NCBI RefSeq assembly: GCF_014303735.1
Contig: NZ_CP060296.1
Span: 1,313,501-1,377,500, forward strand
Direction of reading: 5' to 3'
Length of the DNA stretch: 64,000 nucleotides
Source of the DNA: Variovorax sp. PAMC28562
Lineage (GTDB): Bacteria > Pseudomonadota > Gammaproteobacteria > Burkholderiales > Burkholderiaceae_C
Positions 9,675-21,170 of the stretch are shown here, one piece after another. How positions within the stretch are numbered: position 1 is the stretch's first letter; each line of letters begins with the position of its first letter. The translations under genes were made by a program, and so were the position numbers. The notes beneath the pieces were generated by a model that saw only the letters and a list, made by a program, of their open reading frames with translations, searched no databases and was not told where the DNA came from.

Positions 9675-10508
9675 ATGCCGATGATCAAGGTTGCCACCGA
9701 GGCGCATCACCCCGTCGAACTTCACTACGAGGACTATGGTGTCGGCAAGCCTGTGGTCTTGATTCATGGGTGGCCGTTGAGCGGTCGTTCCTGGGAGGCG
9801 CAGGTGCCTGCGCTGATCAAGGCCGGCTACCGCGTCATCACCTACGACCGACGCGGCTTCGGTACCTCCTCGCAGCCGTGGGCCGGCTACGACTACGACA
9901 CGTTCGCGGCGGACCTGGATGCCGTGCTGACGCAGCTCGAGCTGCACGGCGTAACGCTGGTCGGCTTTTCAATGGGCGGCGGTGAAGTTGCCCGTTACAT
10001 CGCGAAGTTCGGCACCGCAAGAATTGCCAAGGCAGTGTTTGCTTCCGCTGTGACGCCGTACCTTTACAAGTCGGCCGACAATCCTGAAGGCGGCCTGGAC
10101 GACGCAACGATTGCGGGATTTCAAGGCGGTGTCGAAAGTGACCGGCTCGCCTTTCTGGACGCCTTCACCGAAAACTTCTTCAAGGCCGGCGACAAGGTGC
10201 AAGTCAGCGAAAGCCAGCGGGTGTATGCGCGCAATATCGCGGCTTTCGCCTCACCCAAGGGCACGCTGGATTGCGTGGCCGCCTTCGCTCGCACGGACTT
10301 CAGGGCCGACCTGGAAAAGATCAAGGTGCCCACGTTGGTCATTCACGGCGATGCCGATGCGATCGTGCCGTTCGAAGTGAGCGGTGCGCGCACGCACAAG
10401 GCGATTGCCGGCAGTCACCTCACTTTGATCAAGGGCGGCCCGCACGGGGTGAACCTCTCGCACGCTGCCGAATTCAACAAGGCCCTGCTGGAGTTCCTGG
10501 CCGTCTGA
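9675..10508 (+). CDS. Alpha/beta hydrolase, non-haem chloroperoxidase-like
   Basis: This 277-residue alpha/beta-fold hydrolase resembles cofactor-free bacterial haloperoxidases and related esterases. The oxyanion-hole motif HGWP is at residues 31-34, the nucleophile Ser99 is in GFSMGG, the acid is in [11 protein letters not shown] and the catalytic His in GGPHGVN near the C-terminus. The start ATG at 9675 follows AGGAAG by six bases; a competing ATG at 9671 is in another frame. No signal peptide is seen. Such proteins are usually promiscuous esterases or perhydrolases, and nothing nearby fixes a substrate. It follows hutG by 80 bases but is not a known part of histidine catabolism. Confidence 0.88.
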   Translation: MPMIKVATEAHHPVELHYEDYGVGKPVVLIHGWPLSGRSWEAQVPALIKAGYRVITYDRRGFGTSSQPWAGYDYDTFAADLDAVLTQLELHGVTLVGFSMGGGEVARYIAKFGTARIAKAVFASAVTPYLYKSADNPEGGLDDATIAGFQGGVESDRLAFLDAFTENFFKAGDKVQVSESQRVYARNIAAFASPKGTLDCVAAFARTDFRADLEKIKVPTLVIHGDADAIVPFEVSGARTHKAIAGSHLTLIKGGPHGVNLSHAAEFNKALLEFLAV

Positions 10509-10570
10509 GTTCCGGGCGCTCCAAGGTTATTTGCCGGGCAACCGAAGTCCCGGTTTCTACAATCGGACGC

Positions 10571-11614
10571 ATGAAGCCTCTCGTCTACACCCGCGGCCAA
10601 GCCCTGGCCGGCATTCTTGCCCAGCGCATCGCCATCCTCGACGGTGCGATGGGCACGATGATTCAACGGTTCAAGCTCAATGAGGCGCAGTACCGAGGCC
10701 AGCGCTTCAAAGATTTCGAGCGCGACGTCAAAGGCAACAACGAGCTGCTCTCGCTCACCCGGCCCGATGTCATTCAGGACATCCACGAAAGCTATCTGGC
10801 CGCCGGTGCCGATCTGATCGAGACCAATACCTTCGGCGCCACCACCATCGCGCAGGAGGACTACAGGATGGCCCATCTGGCGCGCGAGATGAATCTCGAG
10901 TCCGCCAAGCTGGCCCGCGCAGCCTGCGACAAATTCAGCACGCCCGACAAGCCGCGCTTCGTGGTGGGCGCGCTCGGCCCAACGCCCAAGACCGCGAGCA
11001 TCAGCCCGGATGTGAACGATCCGGGCGCGCGCAACGTCGACTTCGAATCGCTGCGGGCGGCCTACTACGAGCAGACCGAGGCACTGGTCGAAGGTGGCTC
11101 AGACGTCATCCTTGTCGAGACGATCTTCGACACGCTCAATGCCAAGGCCGCGCTGTTCGCGGTCGAGGAGTATTTCGACAACAGCGGCGAGCGGCTGCCA
11201 CTGATCATCAGCGGCACCGTGACCGACGCGTCGGGCCGCATCCTGAGCGGCCAGACCGTGACCGCGTTCTGGCACAGCATCCGGCATGCACAGCCGCTGG
11301 CCGTCGGCCTCAACTGCGCGCTCGGCGCGGCGCTGATGCGGCCGTACATCCAGGAGCTGGCCAAGGTCGCGGGCGACACCTTCATCAGCTGCTACCCCAA
11401 CGCCGGACTGCCCAATCCAATGAGTGAGACCGGCTTCGACGAGACGCCCGACGTCACATCGCGGCTGCTGCACGAGTTCGCCGCCGAAGGTCTGGTCAAC
11501 ATCGTCGGTGGCTGTTGCGGCACCACGCCCGACCACATCGCGGCCATCGGGCGGGCGGTGGCGCCGCTGCACGGACGCATGCTGCGCAACGCGTTCTATC
11601 GCGAAGCCGCCTGA
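10571..11614 (+). CDS. metH: Methionine synthase, homocysteine-binding half
   Basis: This 347-residue protein corresponds to the N-terminal zinc-dependent homocysteine-binding domain of cobalamin-dependent methionine synthase. It starts with [11 protein letters not shown] near residues 22-32, has the [28 protein letters not shown] block, and ends with the zinc ligands: Cys249 in GLNCALG and Cys315-Cys316 in [10 protein letters not shown]. All three are intact. The remaining MetH domains are encoded separately at 16527-19313. Together the two proteins total about 1275 residues, close to full-length MetH. It could alternatively be a standalone homocysteine methyltransferase, but the nearby complementary half makes a split MetH the better reading. 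Confidence 0.9.
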   Translation: MKPLVYTRGQALAGILAQRIAILDGAMGTMIQRFKLNEAQYRGQRFKDFERDVKGNNELLSLTRPDVIQDIHESYLAAGADLIETNTFGATTIAQEDYRMAHLAREMNLESAKLARAACDKFSTPDKPRFVVGALGPTPKTASISPDVNDPGARNVDFESLRAAYYEQTEALVEGGSDVILVETIFDTLNAKAALFAVEEYFDNSGERLPLIISGTVTDASGRILSGQTVTAFWHSIRHAQPLAVGLNCALGAALMRPYIQELAKVAGDTFISCYPNAGLPNPMSETGFDETPDVTSRLLHEFAAEGLVNIVGGCCGTTPDHIAAIGRAVAPLHGRMLRNAFYREAA

Positions 11615-11784
11615 TCGGAAGCGTCGCGATCTGCGTTCGATCGGCGACTTGGCGAGTCTTCACTTTCAGCAAATTTGTGAAGCGCAGATGAAGCTTGCGC
11701 TCCAAACGCAACGTGCGTGCACGCGGACGCTTCATGCCGCGTTGTTCGACAAGGTCAGGCCGGCACAGACGCGGTTAAGGCCGA

Positions 11785-11814
11785 TTGACAACGCTTCAGA
11801 CCGCGGCCTACCCT
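11785..11814 (+). promoter_or_regulatory. Putative sigma-70 promoter for the SH3-domain gene
   Basis: A perfect -35 box TTGACA (11785-11790) is followed after 18 bases by TACCCT (11809-11814) as a weak -10. It lies just ahead of the ribosome binding site AAGGA (11825-11829) and the ATG at 11836, which leaves a very short leader. Confidence 0.4.
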
Positions 11815-11835
11815 GACCTCGCACAAGGATTCAAC

Positions 11836-12615
11836 ATGAACAAGACAAACGCTCAGCGATGGATCGGCATCGGCGCCCTCGCGCTGATTCTTCCGGTGGC
11901 AGCCGCAGCACAGCAGGCCTTCACGCGCGGGCCCGTCAACTTGCGCGCTGGCCCCTCGGGCGACTACCCGACGGTGGCGCGACTCGGTCCGGGCCAGCCG
12001 CTCGACGTCATCGGATGCACCAACGGCTACGGCTGGTGCGACGTCGTGTTGCCCGACGAACTGCGTGGCTGGGTCGCAGCTCAAAGCCTCGACTACGCCT
12101 ACGAAGACCAGCGTGTGCCGTTGGCTACCTACGGCGCCAGCATCGGCGTCCCGATCGTCGGCTTCGCGATCGGCAACTACTGGGCCGATAACTACCGTGA
12201 TCGCTCCTGGTACGGCGACCGCCGCTACTGGGGCAATCGGCAACCGCCGCCCGTGCAAGGCTGGCGTCCGGAGCGGCCGCCGCAACCGGGCTGGCGCCCT
12301 AATCCGTTTCCAGGTGGCGGTGGCGGAGGTGGCTATGGCCCGGGCTTCGGCCCCGGTTATGGTCCTGGCTATGGTCCCGGTTATGGTCCCGGCCGCCCCG
12401 GTAATCCCAACTTCGGCGGGCCCGGTGGCGGTCAGCCTCCCGGCTACCGGCCACCCGGCGGGAACTTCAACCCGCCGCAGCAGGGGTTTCGTCCCCAACC
12501 GATGCCGCAGCCCGGCTTTCGTCCGCTGCCGGGCGTCGGGCTCCAGCCGTCGCCGCCGCCAGCCCCATCCAACGTACAGCCGCGCAGCAATGGCTTCCAG
12601 AAGGACGGCCCCTGA
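11836..12615 (+). CDS. Exported SH3-domain protein with Gly/Pro/Tyr-rich tail
   Basis: This 259-residue protein has a signal peptide (hydrophobic core about residues 9-24, cleavage near AAAQQ), then one bacterial SH3 domain reading VNLRAGPSGDYPTVARLGPG and ending GWVAAQSLDY (about residues 32-82). Two short hydrophobic or aromatic segments follow. From about residue 137 onward the protein is low-complexity, rich in Pro, Gly, Arg and Tyr, with tandem GYGP repeats. AAGGA six bases ahead supports the ATG at 11836. Exported SH3 proteins often bind peptidoglycan or other envelope polymers; the exact role is unknown. Confidence 0.82.
   Translation: MNKTNAQRWIGIGALALILPVAAAAQQAFTRGPVNLRAGPSGDYPTVARLGPGQPLDVIGCTNGYGWCDVVLPDELRGWVAAQSLDYAYEDQRVPLATYGASIGVPIVGFAIGNYWADNYRDRSWYGDRRYWGNRQPPPVQGWRPERPPQPGWRPNPFPGGGGGGGYGPGFGPGYGPGYGPGYGPGRPGNPNFGGPGGGQPPGYRPPGGNFNPPQQGFRPQPMPQPGFRPLPGVGLQPSPPPAPSNVQPRSNGFQKDGP
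12331..12394 (+). repeat. Short tandem repeats encoding GYGP units
   Basis: Four to five near-identical 12-base units reading roughly GGTCCCGGTTAT occur in a row, encoding alternating Gly-Pro-Gly-Tyr/Phe. Synonymous differences between units suggest expansion by slippage followed by drift. Confidence 0.7.
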
Positions 12616-12643
12616 CCTGACCCGCAGCGACCTCGCTCGCTGC

Positions 12644-13528
12644 TCACCCGCGGCGTCGCATCAGGTCGACGAAGCGGCTCGCTCCCAGCCCGAGCGGCCG
12701 CTCCTTGGACCACACGACATCGACCCATAGGTCGAGTCCGTTGCTGAGGTTCTCGAAAGGAATTTCGACCAGCGCGCCAGCGGCTATGTGCGGCAGCACC
12801 ACGTTGCGCGGCAACCAGCCCCAACCCAGGCCTGCCGCGATCAGGCTCAGTGCCGCGAGGGCGTTGTCGGTGCGCCAGGTGTCTCGCGCATAGACGAAGC
12901 GCGGATCGCTCGTCGCCAGATCACGCCCAGCGACGACGATCTGCCGCGTCGTGATGAGGTGTTGTTCACGCAGTTTGCCGGCGGCCTGTGCGAGCACGGG
13001 GTGCGCTGGCGCGATGACTGCGACCATCGTCTCGCTGCTCACTTCCTGAAAGCCTTCGCGACCGTCCAGGCTCGGCCGCTCGAACACGAGCGCCAATTGC
13101 GCGCGACCGGTGTGCAGCATTTCGAGCGCATCGGCCTGCGGCGCCGCCAGCACTTCGACTTCGAGCAGGGGATGCTCTTGCGCCAGTGTGGCGAGCGCGG
13201 CGCTCCACGGTGCCGCTAGCAACTCAGGCGCAATGGCCAAAGTGAGCCGGTGCTCCAGGCCCTGCGTCAGCGAAAGCGCTTGAACCTGCAACTGCCGCAA
13301 CTGCGTTGCCAGCAACCTCGCTTGCGGCTCCAGCGAGCGCGCGGCGGCATTGGGCCGCGGCTCGCGGCCGGCGCGGTCGAACAGCGGCAAATCGAGTTCC
13401 GCTTCGAGGTTGGCGATCGCCATGCTGACCGCCGAAGGCACGCGGCCCAGCGCCCGCGCGGCGGCCGAGAACGAGCCTTTGTCGATTACCGCGAGAAAGA
13501 CTTCGACGCTGTCGCTCGACCAAGCCAT
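12644..13528 (-). CDS. LysR-family regulator divergent to a PACE efflux gene
   Basis: This 294-residue LysR regulator has its helix-turn-helix at about residues 1-60 (VEVFLAVIDKGSFSAAARALGR, then SAVSMAIANLEAEL) and a C-terminal effector-binding domain. It is transcribed away from the PACE transporter at 13601, with about 70 bases and a palindrome between them. In Acinetobacter the PACE pump AceI is activated by the neighbouring LysR regulator AceR; this arrangement is the same, so an equivalent role is likely. It converges with the SH3-protein gene, separated by a small GC hairpin (12624-12643) without a T tract. Confidence 0.88.
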   Translation of the reverse strand: MAWSSDSVEVFLAVIDKGSFSAAARALGRVPSAVSMAIANLEAELDLPLFDRAGREPRPNAAARSLEPQARLLATQLRQLQVQALSLTQGLEHRLTLAIAPELLAAPWSAALATLAQEHPLLEVEVLAAPQADALEMLHTGRAQLALVFERPSLDGREGFQEVSSETMVAVIAPAHPVLAQAAGKLREQHLITTRQIVVAGRDLATSDPRFVYARDTWRTDNALAALSLIAAGLGWGWLPRNVVLPHIAAGALVEIPFENLSNGLDLWVDVVWSKERPLGLGASRFVDLMRRRG

Positions 13529-13562
13529 GCCGTTCCACCTGTCAATTAAACTGAAAGTAGAT

Positions 13563-13595
13563 GACTTTATATGTCAGCGTGTCGAACATAAAGTC
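13563..13595. promoter_or_regulatory. Inverted repeat between the LysR and PACE genes
   Basis: The arms GACTTTAT (13563-13570) and ATAAAGTC (13588-13595) are perfect reverse complements separated by 17 bases. The second arm ends five bases before the PACE start. The site lies in an unusually AT-rich gap between divergent genes, as expected for an operator bound by the LysR protein. Confidence 0.5.
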
Positions 13596-13600
13596 GCTGC

Positions 13601-14050
13601 ATGCAAGGAATCAAACGCCGCGTCGTCTACATCACCCTCTACGAGGGGATCGCCATCGTGGCCGCCAGCGTCGGACTCACGCTGATGTCCGGAAAGGGCC
13701 TCGGTCACTCGGGCGCATTGGCGGTCGTCGCCTCGGTCATCGCGGTGCTTTGGAACCTCGCCTTCAATGCCCTTTTCGAGCGCTGGGAGGCGCGGCAATC
13801 CGTGCGCGGGCGTAGCGTCAAGCGCCGCATCGCGCATGCCGTCGGCTTCGAGGGCGGGTTGATCGCCTTTCTGGTGCCGGTGTTCGCCTGGGCGCTGGGC
13901 GTGAGCCTTCTCGAGGCGCTGGTGATGGACCTCGGCCTGGTCGTGTTCTTCCTGGTCTACACCTTCGTTTTCAATTGGGGCTTCGACACCGTTTTCGGTC
14001 TGCCCACATCGGCTGCAACGCCTTCCACGAGCGCTGCTCAGCCGGCCTGA
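13601..14050 (+). CDS. PACE family multidrug efflux transporter
   Basis: This 149-residue inner-membrane protein has four predicted helices arranged as two related pairs, the PACE (bacterial transmembrane pair) architecture. The conserved acidic residue of helix 1 is present as Glu15 in YITLYEG, the same position as in AceI. Also present are LWNLAFNALFERWE after helix 2, KRRIAHAVGFEGG before helix 3 and YTFVFNWGFD in helix 4. PACE pumps use the proton gradient to export biocides such as chlorhexidine, and probably polyamines. The divergent LysR gene is the probable regulator. The C-terminal tail is Ser/Thr/Ala-rich. Confidence 0.9.
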   Translation: MQGIKRRVVYITLYEGIAIVAASVGLTLMSGKGLGHSGALAVVASVIAVLWNLAFNALFERWEARQSVRGRSVKRRIAHAVGFEGGLIAFLVPVFAWALGVSLLEALVMDLGLVVFFLVYTFVFNWGFDTVFGLPTSAATPSTSAAQPA

Positions 14051-14084
14051 ACCCCCGCCGTCTGCGGCATGCAACACTCGCTCG

Positions 14085-16370
14085 ATGTCATCTTTGGAAT
14101 GGGCCGCGTCGGCCTTGCAGGCGTTCGACGGGGCGGTGGCCGCGAGCAAGGGCTTTCGCAGCCGCGAAGGGCAGCGGCGCATGGCCGAACACGTGGCGCG
14201 CACGCTGAGCGTTGCCACGCTCGGCAAGGCTGAAAAGTCGAATCTTCCGCAAGAGTCGCAAATCGGCGCCGTCAGCGGCGCCGATGAGCCGGTCCGCGCG
14301 ATTGCCGTGATCCAGGCAGGGACTGGCGTCGGCAAGTCGCTCGCCTATTGCGCACCTGCCATCGCGCTGGCCTTGGCGCGCAACACGCGCGTGATGATTT
14401 CCACCGCTACGGTCGCGCTGCAAGAGCAGTTGGTGAACAAGGACTTGCCGGCGCTCGCCGCGCTGCTGCCCGAGCCGTTTCGCTTCGCGCTCGCCAAGGG
14501 CCGTGGTCGCTATGTGTGCAAGCTGAAGCTTGAACGCCTGACCGGCATGGCGGCGGATGGCGCCGCCGCAGAGCACGGAAGCCACGGCGAAGAGGGCGAC
14601 AACTTCGAAGACGACCTGTTCGCCGACGAAGAAGCCGGCGAGGGCGCGTCGCGCGCCGTGCGGCCACCGCACGAGGTCGCTGCGCGCCTCCAGTTCCATA
14701 CCGGTATCGCGCAAGCGCTTGACCGCGGCGTGTGGGATGGCGACCGTGATTCGCTCGACGCCCAGCCCGCCGCCGACCTCTGGGCACCGATGGCGGCCGA
14801 CGCTGCGTCGTGCACCGGCAAGCATTGCCCATCGTTCAACGGCTGCGTCTACTACGAGCGCCGCAAGACGCTGGTCGGCGCGCAGGTGATCGTGGTCAAC
14901 CACGACCTGTTGCTGTCGTCGCTCAACAACCGTTTGCTACCCGAGCTCGACAACTGCCTGCTGATCCTCGACGAGGCGCACCATTTGCCGGCCACCGCGC
15001 TCGCGCAATTTGCCTGCCGCATGGACCTGGGCCGCCACGCGTGGGCCGAGCGGCTGGCCCAGCGTGCGGTGCGCGTCGGTGTGCGGCTGGAGGTGACCGA
15101 GGTGGCCGACATTCCGATGCATGCCTCGCAGATGCGACAGGCACTGCAACAGGTCGAGCGGCTGGTGATGGAGCTGTACGGAGAAGCGCTCCAGACCGGC
15201 CTCGCGAACGCCTTCAACGCAACGGGTCGCAACACATCCCGGGCACGTTTGCCGCTCGGTGAACTGCCGGAAGCGCTGCAGGGACCACTCGGTCGGGTGG
15301 CGCACCATGCATCCGGATTTTTGGATGCGTTGCGTGTCATCGCGAGCGCGTTGCGAGCCGAAATGCGCGACCAGCCCGCGCTCGCCCGCCGGCTGTCCGC
15401 CATGTATGCCCAACTCGGCGCGCTGGCGCCACGGCTCGAACAGACACTCGACACCGCTCAACTGCTGCTGCGCGACGCAACGCCCGGTGCAGCGCCGGCC
15501 GCCAAATGGTTCACGCTGGAAGTCGATGGCGACCTGGCCACGCTGCAAGCCCACGCGAGTCCGTTGCTGCCCGGCGCGACGCTGCGCAACAACCTGTGGA
15601 ACAAGGTGCGCGGCGCAGTGCTCACATCGGCCACGTTGACCAGCTGCGGACGCTTTGATTTTTTCTTGCGCGAGTCGGGGCTGCACGGTTTGCACGAGGA
15701 AGGCGTCGCGACCACGCTCGAAGTGCCCAGCCCGTTCGACTACGCCAAGCAAGGCAAGCTCATCGCGGTCGAGACCCGAGCCGATCCGCGCGAAGCTGCC
15801 GCCTATGTCGCCGAGATGGTGAAAGCCTTGATGCGCGATCTGGCCGATGTGCGGCACGGTGCGCTCGTGCTGTTCACCTCGCGGGAGCAATTGCGCATGG
15901 CCGTCGAGGCGCTGACGTCCCGCCTGAAGTCCATCGTGCTGCTGCAGACGGCGATGCCGCGCCAGCAGTTGATGGCCACGCACCGCCACCGCGTGGCCGA
16001 GGGCCTGCCTTCGATCATCTTCGGCATGCAGTCGTTTGGCGAAGGGCTGGATCTGCCGGGCAAGCTGTGTGAGTCGGTCTTCATCGCCAAGCTGCCGTTC
16101 GCATCACCCGACGATCCGGTGAGCGAAGCGCGCGCCGAGTGGCTGCGTACAGTCGGCCGCGATCCTTTCACCGAGTTGGTGGTGCCGGCCACGGCGATCC
16201 GTTTGGCGCAGTGGGTCGGTCGCGCGATCCGCAGCGAGGACGATCGGGCGAGCGTGTACTGCTATGACCGGCGGCTGGTTCGTACGTCTTATGGGCAACG
16301 GTTGCTGCAGGGCTTGCCGGCGTTTGCGCTGACGACTGTGTGTGCGGCGGAGGTGGCGGTGGTCGTTTGA
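14085..16370 (+). CDS. dinG: ATP-dependent DNA helicase DinG
   Basis: This 761-residue superfamily-2 helicase of the XPD/DinG type unwinds DNA and R-loops in repair. Walker A reads AGTGVGKS at residues 78-85 and the DEAH box lies at 296-299. Four cysteines at 145, 243, 248 and 254 match the iron-sulfur domain between them. The C-terminal helicase half includes FGMQSFGEGLDLPG and the QWVGRAIRSEDDR motif VI. It lies 34 bases after the PACE gene. It has no obvious functional tie to methionine synthase, though it sits between the two MetH genes. Confidence 0.93.
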   Translation: MSSLEWAASALQAFDGAVAASKGFRSREGQRRMAEHVARTLSVATLGKAEKSNLPQESQIGAVSGADEPVRAIAVIQAGTGVGKSLAYCAPAIALALARNTRVMISTATVALQEQLVNKDLPALAALLPEPFRFALAKGRGRYVCKLKLERLTGMAADGAAAEHGSHGEEGDNFEDDLFADEEAGEGASRAVRPPHEVAARLQFHTGIAQALDRGVWDGDRDSLDAQPAADLWAPMAADAASCTGKHCPSFNGCVYYERRKTLVGAQVIVVNHDLLLSSLNNRLLPELDNCLLILDEAHHLPATALAQFACRMDLGRHAWAERLAQRAVRVGVRLEVTEVADIPMHASQMRQALQQVERLVMELYGEALQTGLANAFNATGRNTSRARLPLGELPEALQGPLGRVAHHASGFLDALRVIASALRAEMRDQPALARRLSAMYAQLGALAPRLEQTLDTAQLLLRDATPGAAPAAKWFTLEVDGDLATLQAHASPLLPGATLRNNLWNKVRGAVLTSATLTSCGRFDFFLRESGLHGLHEEGVATTLEVPSPFDYAKQGKLIAVETRADPREAAAYVAEMVKALMRDLADVRHGALVLFTSREQLRMAVEALTSRLKSIVLLQTAMPRQQLMATHRHRVAEGLPSIIFGMQSFGEGLDLPGKLCESVFIAKLPFASPDDPVSEARAEWLRTVGRDPFTELVVPATAIRLAQWVGRAIRSEDDRASVYCYDRRLVRTSYGQRLLQGLPAFALTTVCAAEVAVVV

Positions 16371-16420
16371 CCAAACCCTCACGCGGCATCGACGATCCGA
16401 AAGCCGCCTAAAATTGAGTC

Positions 16421-16524
16421 TCTCGAGGAGCGTTGCAGCGTTGACCGGTCTTTCTCAAGACCCGGTCACGTCAGGCTCGGGATCGCAACGACGCTCACCT
16501 GATTTCAAAAATCTACAGGTGAGC
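16421..16524 (+). ncRNA. S-adenosylhomocysteine (SAH) riboswitch with SD-masking expression platform
   Basis: The leader of the second MetH gene matches the SAH riboswitch core of proteobacteria: a CTCGAGGAGCG-TTGCAGCG 5' part, a variable hairpin (about 16442-16468), CAGGCTCGGG, and CAACG-AC-GCTC. P1 pairs 16421-16427 with 16476-16482 (one G-T wobble). The pseudoknot pairs GAGCGTTG (16428-16435) with CAACG and GCTC (16486-16496). The downstream platform is visible: GCTCACCT (16493-16500) is perfectly complementary to AGGTGAGC (16517-16524), which contains the ribosome binding site. Ligand binding should hold GCTC in the pseudoknot, free the Shine-Dalgarno and switch translation on, as known for this riboswitch class. 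Confidence 0.88.
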
Positions 16525-16526
16525 CC

Positions 16527-19313
<2,787 letters not shown>

Positions 19314-19367
19314 CCCGTCGGCCGGTGCGTCCGTGGCCGGCGACCGGGAGTTTCTATTTTCCAGAAG

Positions 19368-21170
19368 TTGATCTTTGCCGCGTCGCACTACGCGGCGCTG
19401 GCGGTGTTCGTCGTGAGCTGTTGGGGCTACGGGCGCGCCGTGTTGTCGCGCATCGGCGTGCCCACGCCGGCCGACGTTTGGCTCGAAGCCGGAATAAGCG
19501 CCACGCTCGGGGTCGGCCTGTTCATCTGCGCGTTTCAGGCATTGGCCATTGCGGGATTGTTCGGCGTGACGGGCGTGATTGTGCTGGTCGCTATCGGCAT
19601 CGGCGCTGCGGCGCTGCAAGTGCCGGCATGGCGGCGGCAATTGCGTGAGCGTGCCGCGGCTGCTGCCTTTCCTTCCTCCTGGGGCGCCGACGCGCCGATG
19701 TCGTGGCTCGACAAAGCCGCACTCGCCGCGCTCGCGCTGATCGCTCTTCCGGCGCTGGTCGCACCGCTCGCACCGCCCGCCGTCTTCGACGAACTGATGT
19801 ACCACCTGCCGTACGCGCGCATGCTGGCGCAGACCGGCGCGCTCGGCATCCACGACTGGCTGCGCTACCCCTGGTTTCCGTACAACTACAACCTGCTCTA
19901 TGCCGCCGCGCTGCTGGTCGGCGACGACGTGCTGCCGCACTTCCTGAGCGCGCTCGCGGGCGCACTGTCGGTAGGGATGGTCTATCGGCTCGGACGACAG
20001 CACACCAGCCGCACGCTCGCGCTCGCCGGCGCCGCCATCTGGCTCGGCCTGGGCGACTACGCCAGTGCGCTGATCGACATGGGCGTCGCACTGTTCGTGC
20101 TGGCCGGCTGCGTCGCGCTGTGGTGGTGGCGCGAGGCGCAGGGTGCGAAGCGTCCGCAAGCGCCGCGCTGGCTGGTCGTGGCGACGTTTTTCTTCGGCGT
20201 GGCGGCAGGGTGCAAGTACCAGGCGTTGACCTTTCTTCCGTTGGTCGCGGTGTTCGTGCTGTGGCGCGAGCGTCGGCCCAAGGTGCTGGCGCTCGCGCTG
20301 TTGAGCTTCTTGTTGCCGTGCATCTACTGGTACGCGCGCAACGCCATCACGACGGGCGACCCGTTCAACCCGATCGGCGCGCGCCTGTTCGGCTTCACCA
20401 ACTGGAACGCCGCCGACTATCAGAACCAGTTCGACGACGTGAAGGCGCACGCGGCATGGCCGAACCTGGCGATCTGGGGCGTCGTGCTGGCGCCTTTGAG
20501 CCCATGGTTCAAGCGGTCTGCGGCGGTGCGCGCGGCGGTCGTGTTCTGCGCCTACTCGCTGGTCGTCTGGTTCGTGACGTCGCGCTATCCGCGCTACATG
20601 ACGGCGTCGTACCCGTTGGTCGCGCTCATGGCTGCGCTGGGCTGGGCCGTGTTCTTCAAGGCGATCGCTTCGGGCGTTCGCAAGGCCGCACCGGCATTCG
20701 CGGCGTGGTCACGATGGTCGACGGTCGGCGCCTGGGTCGGTGGACTGTTGATCGTCACGCTCGCCGTTATGTCGGTGCAACAGACCTTCAAGAAAGGCGC
20801 CATGGTCTCGGTCACGCCGAGCGCGCGCGACGCCTTCCTGCGCGTGAACGTGCCGGGCTATGAAGTGATGCGCTACCTGCGCGAGCATCCGCACGGCAAG
20901 CTCTATCAGGTGGCGCTGAGCGAGGCGATCTACTACGGCCCCGACGAGGTCTGGGGCGACACGCTCGGGCCGTGGCGCTACGCCGATTTTCTGGCGGCGC
21001 CGCCAGCCGAGATGGCGCGCAAGTTCATGTCGCTGGGCTTCGGTTCTCTGGTCGTCGCCTCGCCCTATGTGGCGGGCCTGAGCAGCAAGCCCGGCTTCGA
21101 CAAGCACTTCGTTCCACTGTTCGAAAAGGACGGTGCCAAGGCCTACCGTATCCTCGCGGACGCGCCATGA
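19368..21170 (+). CDS. GT-C type membrane glycosyltransferase (PMT/ArnT-like)
   Basis: This roughly 600-residue polytopic membrane protein has about a dozen hydrophobic segments. An early periplasmic loop reads VFDELMYHLPYARML, with the acidic residues expected for the catalytic loop of lipid-carrier-dependent glycosyltransferases, and a soluble C-terminal domain follows. The start is uncertain: TTG at 19368 is the earliest plausible codon and no strong ribosome binding site is seen. It overlaps the next gene by ATGA. With the GT2 and GtrA genes it makes a three-gene cassette like GtrC-GtrB-GtrA, which would transfer a sugar from undecaprenyl phosphate to a surface glycan. Donor and acceptor are unknown. 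Confidence 0.75.
   Translation: MIFAASHYAALAVFVVSCWGYGRAVLSRIGVPTPADVWLEAGISATLGVGLFICAFQALAIAGLFGVTGVIVLVAIGIGAAALQVPAWRRQLRERAAAAAFPSSWGADAPMSWLDKAALAALALIALPALVAPLAPPAVFDELMYHLPYARMLAQTGALGIHDWLRYPWFPYNYNLLYAAALLVGDDVLPHFLSALAGALSVGMVYRLGRQHTSRTLALAGAAIWLGLGDYASALIDMGVALFVLAGCVALWWWREAQGAKRPQAPRWLVVATFFFGVAAGCKYQALTFLPLVAVFVLWRERRPKVLALALLSFLLPCIYWYARNAITTGDPFNPIGARLFGFTNWNAADYQNQFDDVKAHAAWPNLAIWGVVLAPLSPWFKRSAAVRAAVVFCAYSLVVWFVTSRYPRYMTASYPLVALMAALGWAVFFKAIASGVRKAAPAFAAWSRWSTVGAWVGGLLIVTLAVMSVQQTFKKGAMVSVTPSARDAFLRVNVPGYEVMRYLREHPHGKLYQVALSEAIYYGPDEVWGDTLGPWRYADFLAAPPAEMARKFMSLGFGSLVVASPYVAGLSSKPGFDKHFVPLFEKDGAKAYRILADAP

Noticed and set aside
10509..10570. Possible SAH or cobalamin riboswitch ahead of the first MetH gene
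   Set aside because: The gap is only about 60 bases and lacks the conserved GAGGAGCG and CAGGCTCGG blocks; only a weak CCGGG hairpin is visible.
12331..12394. Short regular repeats considered as a CRISPR array
   Set aside because: The units are 12 bases, contiguous without spacers and in frame within a coding low-complexity tail. No cas genes are present.
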